Positions 27,452-36,806 of a stretch of 64,000 nucleotides of DNA are shown piece by piece. Position 1 is the first letter of the stretch. Every line of letters starts with the position of its first letter. The DNA comes from Ohtaekwangia sp. (lineage in GTDB: Bacteria; Bacteroidota; Bacteroidia; Cytophagales; Cyclobacteriaceae). Position numbers and translations under genes: made by a program. The DNA is taken from assembly GCA_021155195.1 (NCBI GenBank), contig JAJNPV010000046.1, forward strand, positions 186,001-250,000. The letters run 5' to 3'. The notes beneath the pieces were generated by a model. That model did no database searches and had not been told where the DNA came from. It saw only the letters and a list, made by a program, of their open reading frames with translations.

Positions 27452-29956
27452 GTGGCTGAAGAAAGCGGTAATCTACCCGAAAGACAGAACATAATTCCAA
27501 TCAATATTGAAGATGAAATGCGGGGCGCATACATCGACTATTCTATGTCGGTTATTGTTTCCCGGGCCTTACCGGATGTGCGTGATGGATTAAAACCTGT
27601 TCACCGCAGAGTGCTCTACGGAATGCTTGAGTTAGGGGTCAACTACAATAAGTCTTATAAGAAATCTGCCAGAATTGTTGGGGAGGTACTTGGTAAATAT
27701 CACCCGCACGGAGACTCTTCGGTATATGATACCATGGTGCGGATGGCTCAGGATTGGTCGCTTCGTTACACGTTAGTGGATGGTCAAGGTAACTTCGGAT
27801 CGATCGATGGAGATAGCCCTGCTGCGATGCGTTACACCGAAGCCCGCTTGCGCAGAATGGCTGAAGAGTTGTTATCCGACATCAACAAAGAAACAGTAGA
27901 CTTTCAGGGAAACTTTGATGACTCCTTGACTGAGCCAACCGTTTTGCCGGGTAAGGTTCCTAACTTACTGATGAATGGATCATCGGGTATCGCTGTGGGG
28001 ATGGCCACAAACATGGCTCCTCATAATCTTACTGAAATTGTAAATGGTATTGTTGAATATATTGATAATAAGGATATTACGATATCTGAGTTAATGAAAC
28101 ACATTACCGCTCCCGACTTTCCAACCGGAGGGATAATTTATGGCTACCAGGGTGTTCAGGAGGCTTTCCTTACGGGAAGGGGACGAATTGTTGTCCGAGC
28201 AAAAGCAGAGATCGTGACGGGTGGCAATGGAAAGGACCAAATCATAGTTACTGAGGTTCCCTACATGGTGAATAAGGCACTCATGATTGAGAAGACTGCA
28301 GCCTTAATTAATGAAAAGAAAATAGAAGGCATCAGCGATATTCGTGATGAATCCGATCGTGACGGGTATCGGGTTGTTTATGATTTGAAGCGCGATGCTA
28401 TTCCGAATATTGTTCTTAACAATTTATTCAAATACACACAATTACAATCTTCATTCAATGTTAACAACGTGGCGCTTGTTAAGGGCAGGCCGCAAATCTT
28501 AAATCTGAAGGATTTGATAGTTCACTTTGTTGATCACCGCCATGAAGTGGTAGTGCGCAGAACAAAGTTTGAATTGAATGAGGCTGAAAAGAGGGCTCAT
28601 ATTCTGGAAGGTTATTTAATTGCCCTGGATCATCTGGATGAAGTAATCACCTTAATTCGTAATTCGCGCGACCCTGATGTTGCCAAAGAAGGATTGATCA
28701 AACAGTTCAATCTTTCCGAAATTCAGGCGAAAGCCATTTTGGAAATGCGTTTGCAGCGACTCACCGGTCTTGAGCGCGATAAAATTCAGAATGAATACAA
28801 CGAACTTAAATTATTAATTGCCCGCTTGAATGAAATTTTAGGAAGCGAAGCTCTAAGGATGGGAATCATTAAAGATGAGTTAGCGGAAATAAAAGAACGT
28901 TATGGCGATGAACGAAGAACTCAAGTTGTTCATAGCGATGATGATATAACTCTGGAAGACATGATCCCGAATGAAGAGATGGTGATTACCATTTCGAATC
29001 AGGGATATGTGAAACGCACTTCACTTTCTGAGTATAGAACGCAAGGAAGGGGCGGCATTGGTTCCAAAGCTGCCGGTAGTAAAGAAGATGATTTTACCGA
29101 GAATTTATTCATTGCCCAGGCTCATAATTACCTGCTGATCTTTACTGAGTTTGGAAAGGTCTATTGGAAAAAGGTGTATGAAATCCCGGAAGGGAATAAA
29201 ACTTCTAAAGGTCGTGCCATCCAAAACCTACTGAACATTGAACCCGGAGATAAAGTAAAGGCCGTACTAAATGTGAAGGATCTTAGCGATACGGAGTACG
29301 TAAATAACAACTTTGTTATTTTGTGTACCGAAAAAGGTACTATCAAGAAAACATCCCTGGAATCATACTCCCGCCCACGGGCCAACGGAATTACAGCCAT
29401 TACTATCAACGAAGGCGACCGCTTGTTGAATGCGGCTTTGACAAATGGTACCAATGACATTATTATTGCAAAAAGTGAGGGTAAAGCGGTTCGCTTTAAT
29501 GAAAGCGATGTTAGGCCAATGGGCAGAACGGCCTCAGGCGTAAGAGGAGTAACGTTGGAATCAGAGTTGGACAAAGTGGTTGGAATGGTTTGCCTGGCTC
29601 GTGAGAATGCAGATTTGTTGGTGGTTTCAGAAAAAGGGTATGGTAAACGATCTGCAGTTGAAGACTACCGCATAACACGAAGAGGGGGAAAAGGAGTAAA
29701 AACAATAAATGTCACAGAAAAAACTGGCAAGCTTGTTGCAATCAAGAGCGTTGTTGACCAAGATGATTTAATGATTATTAATAAATCGGGAATTAGTATT
29801 CGGATTAGTGTAGCGGAACTAAGGGTAATGGGTCGGGCCACACAAGGAGTACGACTCATCAAACTGAATGAAGATGATGCGATTTCATCAGTAGAAAAAA
29901 TTCAGAAAATTGAAGGTGATCTTGACGAAAACTTAAGTACACCAACGGAAGGATAA
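27452..29956 (+). CDS. gyrA: DNA gyrase subunit A
   Basis: An 834-residue type II topoisomerase subunit. The start is GTG. The breakage-reunion domain contains the quinolone-resistance segment KYHPHGDSSVYDTMVRMAQ with the usual Ser and Asp present, and the active-site Tyr in SPAAMRYTEARL. The C-terminal half has six beta-pinwheel repeats with the gyrA box QGRGGIG, which distinguishes it from ParC. The neighbours are unrelated; a TPR gene follows after 30 bases. Confidence 0.97.
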   Translation: MAEESGNLPERQNIIPINIEDEMRGAYIDYSMSVIVSRALPDVRDGLKPVHRRVLYGMLELGVNYNKSYKKSARIVGEVLGKYHPHGDSSVYDTMVRMAQDWSLRYTLVDGQGNFGSIDGDSPAAMRYTEARLRRMAEELLSDINKETVDFQGNFDDSLTEPTVLPGKVPNLLMNGSSGIAVGMATNMAPHNLTEIVNGIVEYIDNKDITISELMKHITAPDFPTGGIIYGYQGVQEAFLTGRGRIVVRAKAEIVTGGNGKDQIIVTEVPYMVNKALMIEKTAALINEKKIEGISDIRDESDRDGYRVVYDLKRDAIPNIVLNNLFKYTQLQSSFNVNNVALVKGRPQILNLKDLIVHFVDHRHEVVVRRTKFELNEAEKRAHILEGYLIALDHLDEVITLIRNSRDPDVAKEGLIKQFNLSEIQAKAILEMRLQRLTGLERDKIQNEYNELKLLIARLNEILGSEALRMGIIKDELAEIKERYGDERRTQVVHSDDDITLEDMIPNEEMVITISNQGYVKRTSLSEYRTQGRGGIGSKAAGSKEDDFTENLFIAQAHNYLLIFTEFGKVYWKKVYEIPEGNKTSKGRAIQNLLNIEPGDKVKAVLNVKDLSDTEYVNNNFVILCTEKGTIKKTSLESYSRPRANGITAITINEGDRLLNAALTNGTNDIIIAKSEGKAVRFNESDVRPMGRTASGVRGVTLESELDKVVGMVCLARENADLLVVSEKGYGKRSAVEDYRITRRGGKGVKTINVTEKTGKLVAIKSVVDQDDLMIINKSGISIRISVAELRVMGRATQGVRLIKLNEDDAISSVEKIQKIEGDLDENLSTPTEG

Positions 29957-29986
29957 ACTTAAACTTGAACATAACTTAAATTTGAA

Positions 29987-31204
29987 ATGAAAAAGATTGC
30001 CATCTTATTAATCGGGATTATACCGTTTGCTGCTTTGGCGCAGAAGCCAATTAAACCAAGCACCAACAATGCTGAAAAAGCGTTGCGTGCCGGGCAGTTT
30101 GACGAAGCAAAAGCAATTATCGATGCCACTACTTCAAGCGATGATTTCATGCTTGACAAAAAGGGAAACCCAAGTAAAAATGCAGCTAAGGCATGGTTCT
30201 TAAAGGGTGTTATTTATGCAGGTATTGATACAACAAAAGTTGAGAAATATAAGTCGTTAGTACCTGAGGGATTCCCAATAGCCAAAGAAGCGTTTGAAAA
30301 AGCAAAGGCATTGGATAAGGAGGAAATTGCATTTCTAAAAGATGCAAGCGGCATGCTACCTTTGATGAATAAGGATGTAAGTGCTTATATGGCGCAAGCC
30401 TATTTTAATACTGCAATTACTGCATACCAGGATGAAAAGGATTACAAGAAAGCATTTGATTTTACTGAAAAAACACTCTATTTCATACCTGAGGATACAT
30501 CCATTCTAATGAATGCAGGTGTTTTCTTTGGCCCTGCCGCGGAAGAGTATGACAAATCCATCAATTACATTAAAAAATATCAGGAGAAAGGCGGAACATC
30601 AACCGATGCATACATCATGCTTTTTAGCATCTATCGTGATAAACTAAAAGACAATGATAAGGCGCTTGCATTAGCGCAGGAACTTGTAAAGAAGTTTCCG
30701 GGTAACCCGGAATATCCAAAGTTTGAATTGGATATGTACATTAAAATGAACAGACTGCCTGAAGCAAAAGCGGTAATGGAGAAACAAGCTGCTGCTGATC
30801 CTTCGGATAAAGAATCACGGTATTTTTTAGGTGTTATCAGTAACGAGTTAGGAGATCCTGCCGAATCTAAAAAATGGTTTGAAGAAGCCATCAAATTGGA
30901 TCCTAAATATTTTGAGCCTCAATTAGGGCTTGCCGAAGTAGTTTACCTCGATGCAAAAAAGATCAAGGCAGAGATGAACCAATTGGGCAACTCAAAAGAA
31001 GACTTCAAAAAGAAAGTTGAGCTTGATAAAATTTATCAAGAAAAATTAAGAGTGGCGTTGCCTTATTGGGAAAAGTGCGAAAAGCTTAGTCCTGATGAAG
31101 GTAAAGTATTAGATAACTTGTACATCATTTACAATGACCTTGAAATGACTGCTCAGGTTACTCGTATTGAAAAGAGAATGAAAACACTGGGCTTGTTAGA
31201 TTAA
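29987..31204 (+). CDS. exported tetratricopeptide-repeat protein
   Basis: A 405-residue periplasmic protein with a signal peptide (residues 1-18, FAALAQ) and TPR motifs throughout (ALRAGQFDEAKAIIDA, AYQDEKDYKKAFDFTEKTLY, LKDNDKALALAQELVKKFPG, NELGDPAESKKWFEEAIKLDP). TPR solenoids mediate protein contacts, so a scaffolding role is likely. It follows gyrA on the same strand and is closed by a strong bidirectional terminator. Confidence 0.85.
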   Translation: MKKIAILLIGIIPFAALAQKPIKPSTNNAEKALRAGQFDEAKAIIDATTSSDDFMLDKKGNPSKNAAKAWFLKGVIYAGIDTTKVEKYKSLVPEGFPIAKEAFEKAKALDKEEIAFLKDASGMLPLMNKDVSAYMAQAYFNTAITAYQDEKDYKKAFDFTEKTLYFIPEDTSILMNAGVFFGPAAEEYDKSINYIKKYQEKGGTSTDAYIMLFSIYRDKLKDNDKALALAQELVKKFPGNPEYPKFELDMYIKMNRLPEAKAVMEKQAAADPSDKESRYFLGVISNELGDPAESKKWFEEAIKLDPKYFEPQLGLAEVVYLDAKKIKAEMNQLGNSKEDFKKKVELDKIYQEKLRVALPYWEKCEKLSPDEGKVLDNLYIIYNDLEMTAQVTRIEKRMKTLGLLD

Positions 31205-31221
31205 GATTTAACGACAGAAAT

Positions 31222-31259
31222 AAAATAAGAAAGGCTCCTCAGGAGCCTTTCTTATTTTA
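31222..31259. terminator. bidirectional terminator between the TPR gene and the ABC-F gene
   Basis: A perfect 10-bp stem GAAAGGCTCC (31229-31238) with GGAGCCTTTC (31242-31251) and loop TCA. T-rich tails are present on both strands, so it serves both convergent genes. Confidence 0.9.
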
Positions 31260-31266
31260 CCGTGTT

Positions 31267-32886
31267 CTAAGCATACAGCGCTTCTTTCTGCGCTGCTATT
31301 TGCTCACTTTCAATATATTCATCATAAGGCATCAACTTGTCAATGTAACCATTCGGGGTGATTTCAATAATGCGGTTGGCTACAGTTTGAGTAAATTCAT
31401 GATCGTGTGATGTGAATAACACCGTGCCTGGAAAATCATTTAACGCATTGTTAAAGGCAGTAATTGATTCAAGATCCAGGTGGTTAGTTGGTTCATCTAA
31501 TATCAAGAGGTTGGCACCGGCCAACATCATACGTGAAATCATACACCGCACTTTTTCACCTCCGGAAAGGACACTGCACTTCTTAAATACTTCTTCGCCT
31601 GAGAATAACATCTTGCCCAAGAATCCACGGATATAAACTTCATCTCTATTTTCCTCATCCGAAAACTGACGAAGCCAGTCGATGAGGTTATCATCAGATT
31701 GAAAATAAGTTTCATTATTAACCGGCAAATAGGCAGGCGTAATTGTCTGTCCAAACTTGAAACTTCCCCCGGATGGCTTCAATTCTCCTGCTAAAATTTG
31801 AAATAGGGTAGTAAGGGCTAAACTATCTTTACTTAAGAAGGCAATCTTATCACCTTTGTTAACAAAGAAATCCAGGTCTTTGAAAAGTACACTTCCGTTT
31901 AACGAATGTGTTAGTCCTTCTACCTGCAAAATCTGATCACCGGCAGTTCGCTTCTGTTGAAAGATAATGGCCGGGTATCTTCGGGTGGAAGGTTGAATAT
32001 CATTCAAATCAATTTTATCGAGCAACTTCCTTCGGCTGGTTGCTTGTCGCGATTTGGATGCATTGGCACTGAAACGCGCAATGAATTCCTGCAATTCCTT
32101 CTTTTTCTCCTCGGCTTTTTTATTCGCAGAAGCGCGTTGCGATAAGGCAAGCTGACTAGAATGATACCAGAATGAATAGTTTCCGGTAAACAGCCTTATC
32201 ACTTTAAAGTCGATATCAACAATGTGCGTACAAACGGTATCTAAAAAATGACGATCGTGCGAAACAACAATTACAGTGTTCTTAAATTCTAACAGAAAGT
32301 CTTCTAACCAGGTAATGGTTTGTAAATCCAAATCGTTGGTAGGCTCATCCAAAATAAGAATGTCGGGATTACCATAAATGGCTTGCGCCAAAAGCACCCG
32401 CACCTTTTCGGCACCACTTAGTTCTTTAACTGCTTTATAATGATCTTCTTCTTTTATGCCAAGGCCACTTAAGAGAGAGGCTGCATCTGACTGGGCATTC
32501 CATCCATTTAGTTCTGCAAATTCAGCTTCTAATTCCGAAGCTTTAATTCCATCTTCTTCTGAGAAATCGGGTTTGGCATAGATGGCATCTTTCTCCTGCA
32601 TTAAGTTCCATAATTTTGAGAAGCCCATCATTACCGTATCCAACACGGCCACCTCATCAAACTCGTAGTGATTTTGGCGAAGCACGGCCATCCGCTTACC
32701 CGTGTCGATGTTTACTTTTCCACGGGTGGGGTCAATGTCGCCTGAGAGTATTTTTAAAAAGGTAGATTTACCTGCTCCGTTGGCACCTATTACGCCATAG
32801 CAATTACCTGCTGTAAATTTTATGTTTACTTCATCAAAAAGTACTCGTTTTCCGAACTGAAGGGTGAGGTTATTGGCCGCAATCAT
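31267..32886 (-). CDS. ABC-F family ATPase (YbiT-like)
   Basis: A 539-residue soluble protein with two ABC domains. Domain 1: Walker A GANGAGKSTFLK, signature LSGAEKVR, Walker B DILILDEPTNDLDL, switch VSHDRHFLD. Domain 2: a degenerate Walker A (LSKDSLALTTLF instead of GxxGxGKST), signature LSGGEKVRCM and Walker B NLLILDEPTNHLDL. The linker of about 80 basic residues between them is the ribosome-binding P-site motif region. ABC-F proteins act on the ribosomal E site. Nothing suggests the antibiotic-resistance subtype. The weak second Walker A is notable and occurs in some YbiT homologues. Confidence 0.9.
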   Translation of the reverse strand: MIAANNLTLQFGKRVLFDEVNIKFTAGNCYGVIGANGAGKSTFLKILSGDIDPTRGKVNIDTGKRMAVLRQNHYEFDEVAVLDTVMMGFSKLWNLMQEKDAIYAKPDFSEEDGIKASELEAEFAELNGWNAQSDAASLLSGLGIKEEDHYKAVKELSGAEKVRVLLAQAIYGNPDILILDEPTNDLDLQTITWLEDFLLEFKNTVIVVSHDRHFLDTVCTHIVDIDFKVIRLFTGNYSFWYHSSQLALSQRASANKKAEEKKKELQEFIARFSANASKSRQATSRRKLLDKIDLNDIQPSTRRYPAIIFQQKRTAGDQILQVEGLTHSLNGSVLFKDLDFFVNKGDKIAFLSKDSLALTTLFQILAGELKPSGGSFKFGQTITPAYLPVNNETYFQSDDNLIDWLRQFSDEENRDEVYIRGFLGKMLFSGEEVFKKCSVLSGGEKVRCMISRMMLAGANLLILDEPTNHLDLESITAFNNALNDFPGTVLFTSHDHEFTQTVANRIIEITPNGYIDKLMPYDEYIESEQIAAQKEALYA

Positions 32887-32908
32887 GCTGTTTTCTTAAT
32901 ATAGGCGG

Positions 32909-32916
32909 CAAAGGTA
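32909..32916 (-). promoter_or_regulatory. putative -7 box of the ABC-F gene
   Basis: On the minus strand, TACCTTTG (32916 to 32909) matches TAnnTTTG and lies 23 bases before the ABC-F start. The -33 element is not clear. Confidence 0.4.
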
Positions 32917-33024
32917 AGAAAATCGTTTCGAACGAAGTTGAAAACACCCTGATTTGAAAATGTTATTTGCCTATCTGAACCTTTACATCCATTCTGTGAT
33001 TATATAATTCTAAACAGAAACCGT

Positions 33025-33741
33025 ATGCATTCGATTGAAAATAAAGTAGCTCTGGTAACAGGAGGAAATAAAGGAATAGGATTTGGAATTGCAGAAGCGC
33101 TTGTTCGAAATAATGTACGCGTTGCGATTACAAGTCGTACCCAAAAAGCAGCCGATGAAGCAGTTGCCCAACTTAATAAAATAGGAAAAGGAGAGGCAAT
33201 TGGAATTGAACTGGACGTTCGCAATGTGGCCGCGCAACAAAAAGTAGTTAGTCAGGTCATCAAGAAATGGGATCGACTGGATGTGCTGATTGCCAATGCG
33301 GGAGTTGGTCACTTTGGTTCCATAGAAACATTATCGCAAGAACAATGGAATGAAACCATTGATACGAATTTGACGGGAGTTTTTAATGGTGTGAAAGCTG
33401 CAATCCCGGAGTTAAAAAAATCGCAAGGCTATATCATTACGATAGCCAGTTTAGCGGGTACTAACTTTTTTGAAGGTGGTGCAGCCTATAACGCCAGCAA
33501 GTTTGGATTGGTAGGATTTACCCAAGCCATCATGCTCGATTTAAGAAAACACGGGATAAAAGTTTCAACGGTTATGCCCGGTTCGGTAGCTACCAATTTT
33601 AATGGTCACCAACCCTCGCCTCAGGATGCCTGGAAAATTCAGCCGGAAGACATTGGTCAGATTGTTGTTGATTTATTAAACATGAATCCACGCACCTTGC
33701 CAAGTAAAGTCGAAGTGCGTCCGAGTATGCCAGGCAAGTAA
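33025..33741 (+). CDS. SDR family oxidoreductase
   Basis: A 238-residue short-chain dehydrogenase/reductase. The cofactor motif GGNKGIGFGIA is at residues 14-24, the structural motif NAGVG at about 91, and the catalytic Ser and YxxxK are in TIASLAG and AAYNASKFG. It resembles 3-ketoacyl-ACP reductase or glucose dehydrogenase-like members; the substrate is unknown. It diverges from the ABC-F gene. Confidence 0.92.
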   Translation: MHSIENKVALVTGGNKGIGFGIAEALVRNNVRVAITSRTQKAADEAVAQLNKIGKGEAIGIELDVRNVAAQQKVVSQVIKKWDRLDVLIANAGVGHFGSIETLSQEQWNETIDTNLTGVFNGVKAAIPELKKSQGYIITIASLAGTNFFEGGAAYNASKFGLVGFTQAIMLDLRKHGIKVSTVMPGSVATNFNGHQPSPQDAWKIQPEDIGQIVVDLLNMNPRTLPSKVEVRPSMPGK

Positions 33742-33880
33742 CCGATAAATTTTATTTGATCGTTTAACTTACTGGTCGCTAACATCAGCTTGAACTTCGC
33801 AATTCTCTAGCTTCCAATTGTAATTTCAGCAAGCATTTTCCATTATTACCTTATCTTTAAGGAATTGTTTCTGCTGTTTT

Positions 33881-35137
33881 ATGATAAGACTTGTGAAGGC
33901 GTTGGTTTGTCTGTTGCTGGTAACAGAATTTCTGATTTTTTCATCGTGCGATCCAAAAGATGAGGAAGACATTATACCTGTGGTGGAAGAAGGCTTGTTT
34001 ATTAACGAACTTTATGCTTCAGGCGAGGATTGGGTGGAACTCTATAACAATCTGGAAACCAGCAAGGATATTAGCGGCTACTTCATTTATGATAACGCTG
34101 CTACCAAGTATAAACTTCCCACGGGAACAACCATTCCCGCTAAGGGATTTATAGTATTAGTATGCAATGACTTAGGCACGGGACTCAATACCAACTTTAA
34201 GCTTTCTTCAGATGGCGAAACTGTTTATCTGGAAAATGCCGGAGGGACTTTAATTGATCGTGTGGAGTTTCCAAAACTTGATAATGGTCAGTCGTATGGC
34301 CGATATCCGGATGGCTCTTCCAATCTTTTCATTTCAGGAAATACAACCAAAGGCACCTCAAATGGAAACAGTCAGGCACCCGCCATTGAATCTGTAACTC
34401 GACAGCCAATTGTTCCTTCGCTTAATCAAGCTGTAACTGTTTCTGTGAAACTTTATGCTAACGAAGGCATCAATACTGTAAAATTATTTCACCGCTTCAA
34501 CGGGGGTTCTTATACAGTCATAAATATGACTCTTTCGGGGGCTATTTATACTGGTTCAATTCCTGCATCCGCTGCGGTGGGTAAGGTTGAATATTACGTT
34601 GAAGTTGCCGGCACAAATGGGAAGACGAGTCTTAAACCGGCCTCCGCCCCCAACAATGTATATGATTATCTCTTGAACACGGACGTATTGCCACAATTGG
34701 TGATCAATGAATTTATGGCCGATAATGCTTCATGCTGTCCGGATAACTCAAGTGGCACTAACGAGTTTGATGACTGGATAGAAATTTATAACAAAGGAAA
34801 TGTAGCCGTAAACATTGGCGGCATGTATCTATCGGATAGCAAAAGTGATCCTTTCAAGAGCAAGATCCCAACCGATAATCCATCACTCACCACAATTGCG
34901 CCCGGAGGTTATTTGATTTTATGGGCCGACAATTCAACAGAACAAGGTCCTTTGCATCTTAACTTTGGGTTGAGCAATGCCGGTGAAGATGTTGGATTAT
35001 TTTATCTTGATGGCCGAACAATAGATGCTTACACGTTTGGGGCGCAAACTCAAAACAATTCATGGGGAAGAATAACAGACGGAGCCACAACCTGGAAAGC
35101 GTTCAGTACACCAACCCCCGGAACTTCGAATCAATAA
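33881..35137 (+). CDS. lipoprotein with two lamin-tail domains
   Basis: A 418-residue surface or periplasmic lipoprotein with lipobox SSC (Cys23). Two lamin-tail (LTD) Ig-like folds are present: one at about residues 38-145 (LFINELYASGEDWVELYNN, DISGYFIYDN, GRYPDGSSN) and one at about 280-418 (LVINEFMADNASCCPDNSSG, DDWIEIYNKGNVAVNIGG, GRITDGATTWKAF), separated by an Ig-like linker. LTDs occur in exported nucleases, CotH-type proteins and cell-surface proteins. It is the first gene of the operon with DUF4956, HlyD and TolC genes, 17 bases before DUF4956. Confidence 0.85.
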   Translation: MIRLVKALVCLLLVTEFLIFSSCDPKDEEDIIPVVEEGLFINELYASGEDWVELYNNLETSKDISGYFIYDNAATKYKLPTGTTIPAKGFIVLVCNDLGTGLNTNFKLSSDGETVYLENAGGTLIDRVEFPKLDNGQSYGRYPDGSSNLFISGNTTKGTSNGNSQAPAIESVTRQPIVPSLNQAVTVSVKLYANEGINTVKLFHRFNGGSYTVINMTLSGAIYTGSIPASAAVGKVEYYVEVAGTNGKTSLKPASAPNNVYDYLLNTDVLPQLVINEFMADNASCCPDNSSGTNEFDDWIEIYNKGNVAVNIGGMYLSDSKSDPFKSKIPTDNPSLTTIAPGGYLILWADNSTEQGPLHLNFGLSNAGEDVGLFYLDGRTIDAYTFGAQTQNNSWGRITDGATTWKAFSTPTPGTSNQ

Positions 35138-35154
35138 CTTGAAACACTTACTTC

Positions 35155-35826
35155 ATGTTTGAATTATTTCCTGATCAGCCTGTTTATGAATATCCACAAT
35201 TGGTTAATATCACCTATTCATTTGTGTGGGCATTTTTGTTGGCCTCGATTATTGCCATTACACATAAGTTAACGTTTACTGGAGATTACTATGCTAAAAA
35301 TTTCTTTCAATCGCTTGTGCTAGGGGCCGTGGTTACTACATTAGTGATGATGGCGATAGGGGATAGCCTGGCGCGCGGGCTGGGAGTATTTGGTGCGATG
35401 GCCATCATCCGGTTTCGAACCCGTATTGATGATCCGCGTGATGTGTTGTTTCTGTTTGCTGCCCTAAGCACCGGGCTTGCTATTGGTGTGTATGGATTCA
35501 CGATTTCATTTGTGGGATCCATTTTGTTTTGCCTGGTTGCATTCTTGCTGCATGTCTCACCCTTTAAAAGTTTTGCACATCATAATCATCTGTTTTTTAC
35601 ATTGGAAGAAACTGATCGATTGACGGATGTTCTAAAAGTATTGGAAATGTATTGTTCCGAACATCGTGTAATCGCTATGAGCGTGAATAAAGAAAATGCT
35701 TTGCGTTATCACTACGCTATTTCACTTAAGAAGACACTCAGCAAAGAAGAGCTTATGAAGTTGCTATGCACATTGGAAGGAGTGAAGCAGATCAGGTTAT
35801 CATCCAACGAAGTAACATCCGCATGA
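35155..35826 (+). CDS. DUF4956 membrane protein
   Basis: A 223-residue inner membrane protein with about four helices in residues 18-140 and a soluble C-terminal ferredoxin-like part. The family core GVFGAMAIIRFRTRIDDPRD is present. In other bacteria DUF4956 proteins are usually next to a VTC-type polyphosphate polymerase and a CotH kinase; neither is here. Its stop overlaps the HlyD start (ATGA). Function is unknown. Confidence 0.88.
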   Translation: MFELFPDQPVYEYPQLVNITYSFVWAFLLASIIAITHKLTFTGDYYAKNFFQSLVLGAVVTTLVMMAIGDSLARGLGVFGAMAIIRFRTRIDDPRDVLFLFAALSTGLAIGVYGFTISFVGSILFCLVAFLLHVSPFKSFAHHNHLFFTLEETDRLTDVLKVLEMYCSEHRVIAMSVNKENALRYHYAISLKKTLSKEELMKLLCTLEGVKQIRLSSNEVTSA

Positions 35827-36806
35827 AAAGAGTAAATTGGTTCTATCTTTTGATTGGTGTGCTTCTTGTGCTGATGCTTTACATCAGTGGCCGATATTTT
35901 AAAGGAAGTGGAGAGGCTTCTATAGGCATTGCCCAAAGTACAGAATACAAAATCAATTCTGAGAAATCAGCCCTGGTAAAATCGGTTAACACGGTGCCGG
36001 GCATGCAAGTGAAAGAAGGTGATTTGTTGGTAGAGTTAACAAGCCAGGCATTAGAAATTGAAATTGCCAAACTTGAAAATCGTATTTCGGTGCTAAAGAG
36101 CGAGCGTACTGAGAAAACTAAACTTGCTGATGCCGAGATCGCTTACCTGAAAGCACAGAATGATATTGCGATGGAGGAATTGGAGGCTGAAATTCAGCAA
36201 ACTACCAGTGAAATGAACATGAACGAAACGCTGACACGTGAATTTGTATCGGGTCAAAAACCAACTTCCGAAAATCCACAAACCATAAAGATCAACTCCC
36301 TCAAAGCACAAAAACAAAAACACGTGCAGGCCCTCGATATTAAAATAAAAGACGTGCGGCAAGAGATGATGACCGATCAACACTTACTCGAAAATCAAAT
36401 TATTCTACAAGAAAGTGAATTGAAATTGTTAAATGATGAGAAAAGTAAACTGAACAAGTATGCCAGCGCCAGTGGAGTGGTTAAAAATGTATATGTGAAG
36501 CCCGGTGAACAAGTGGATGCGTTTACCCAACTGCTGGAGATAAACCCGCTGCGCCCCACCACTGTGGTTGCCTACCTCGTCAATAAAAAAACCGATGGTT
36601 ATCCAATTGGTGCATCTGTTACTATTTCATCGTATGATCAACGTAGAAACTCAGTTGCCGGTAAAGTAATTGGCTATGGTTCTGTTAATGAACTGCCCGA
36701 AATTTTACAAAAGTCGACTGCGGTGAAAGCTTTTGGTCAAGAAGTATTTATTGAGATCGCACCGGATAATTTTCTGGCCAATGGAGAAAAAGTGTTGATT
36801 CGATGA
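35823..36806 (+). CDS. HlyD family periplasmic adaptor protein
   Basis: A 327-residue membrane-fusion protein from the ATG at 35823, which overlaps the DUF4956 stop by 4 bases; an in-frame upstream start at 35766 is disfavoured. One transmembrane helix (residues 6-22), a biotinyl-lipoyl half (TVPGMQVKEGDLLVELTS), a long coiled-coil hairpin (about 75-225) and the returning lipoyl half (SGVVKNVYVKPGEQVDAFTQL). It should bridge an inner-membrane exporter to TolC, but no ABC or RND pump is encoded beside it. Confidence 0.9.
   Translation: MKRVNWFYLLIGVLLVLMLYISGRYFKGSGEASIGIAQSTEYKINSEKSALVKSVNTVPGMQVKEGDLLVELTSQALEIEIAKLENRISVLKSERTEKTKLADAEIAYLKAQNDIAMEELEAEIQQTTSEMNMNETLTREFVSGQKPTSENPQTIKINSLKAQKQKHVQALDIKIKDVRQEMMTDQHLLENQIILQESELKLLNDEKSKLNKYASASGVVKNVYVKPGEQVDAFTQLLEINPLRPTTVVAYLVNKKTDGYPIGASVTISSYDQRRNSVAGKVIGYGSVNELPEILQKSTAVKAFGQEVFIEIAPDNFLANGEKVLIR

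Noticed and set aside
31267..32886. Antibiotic-resistance ABC-F (ribosomal protection) protein
   Set aside because: Sequence pattern is YbiT-like housekeeping type and there is no resistance context.
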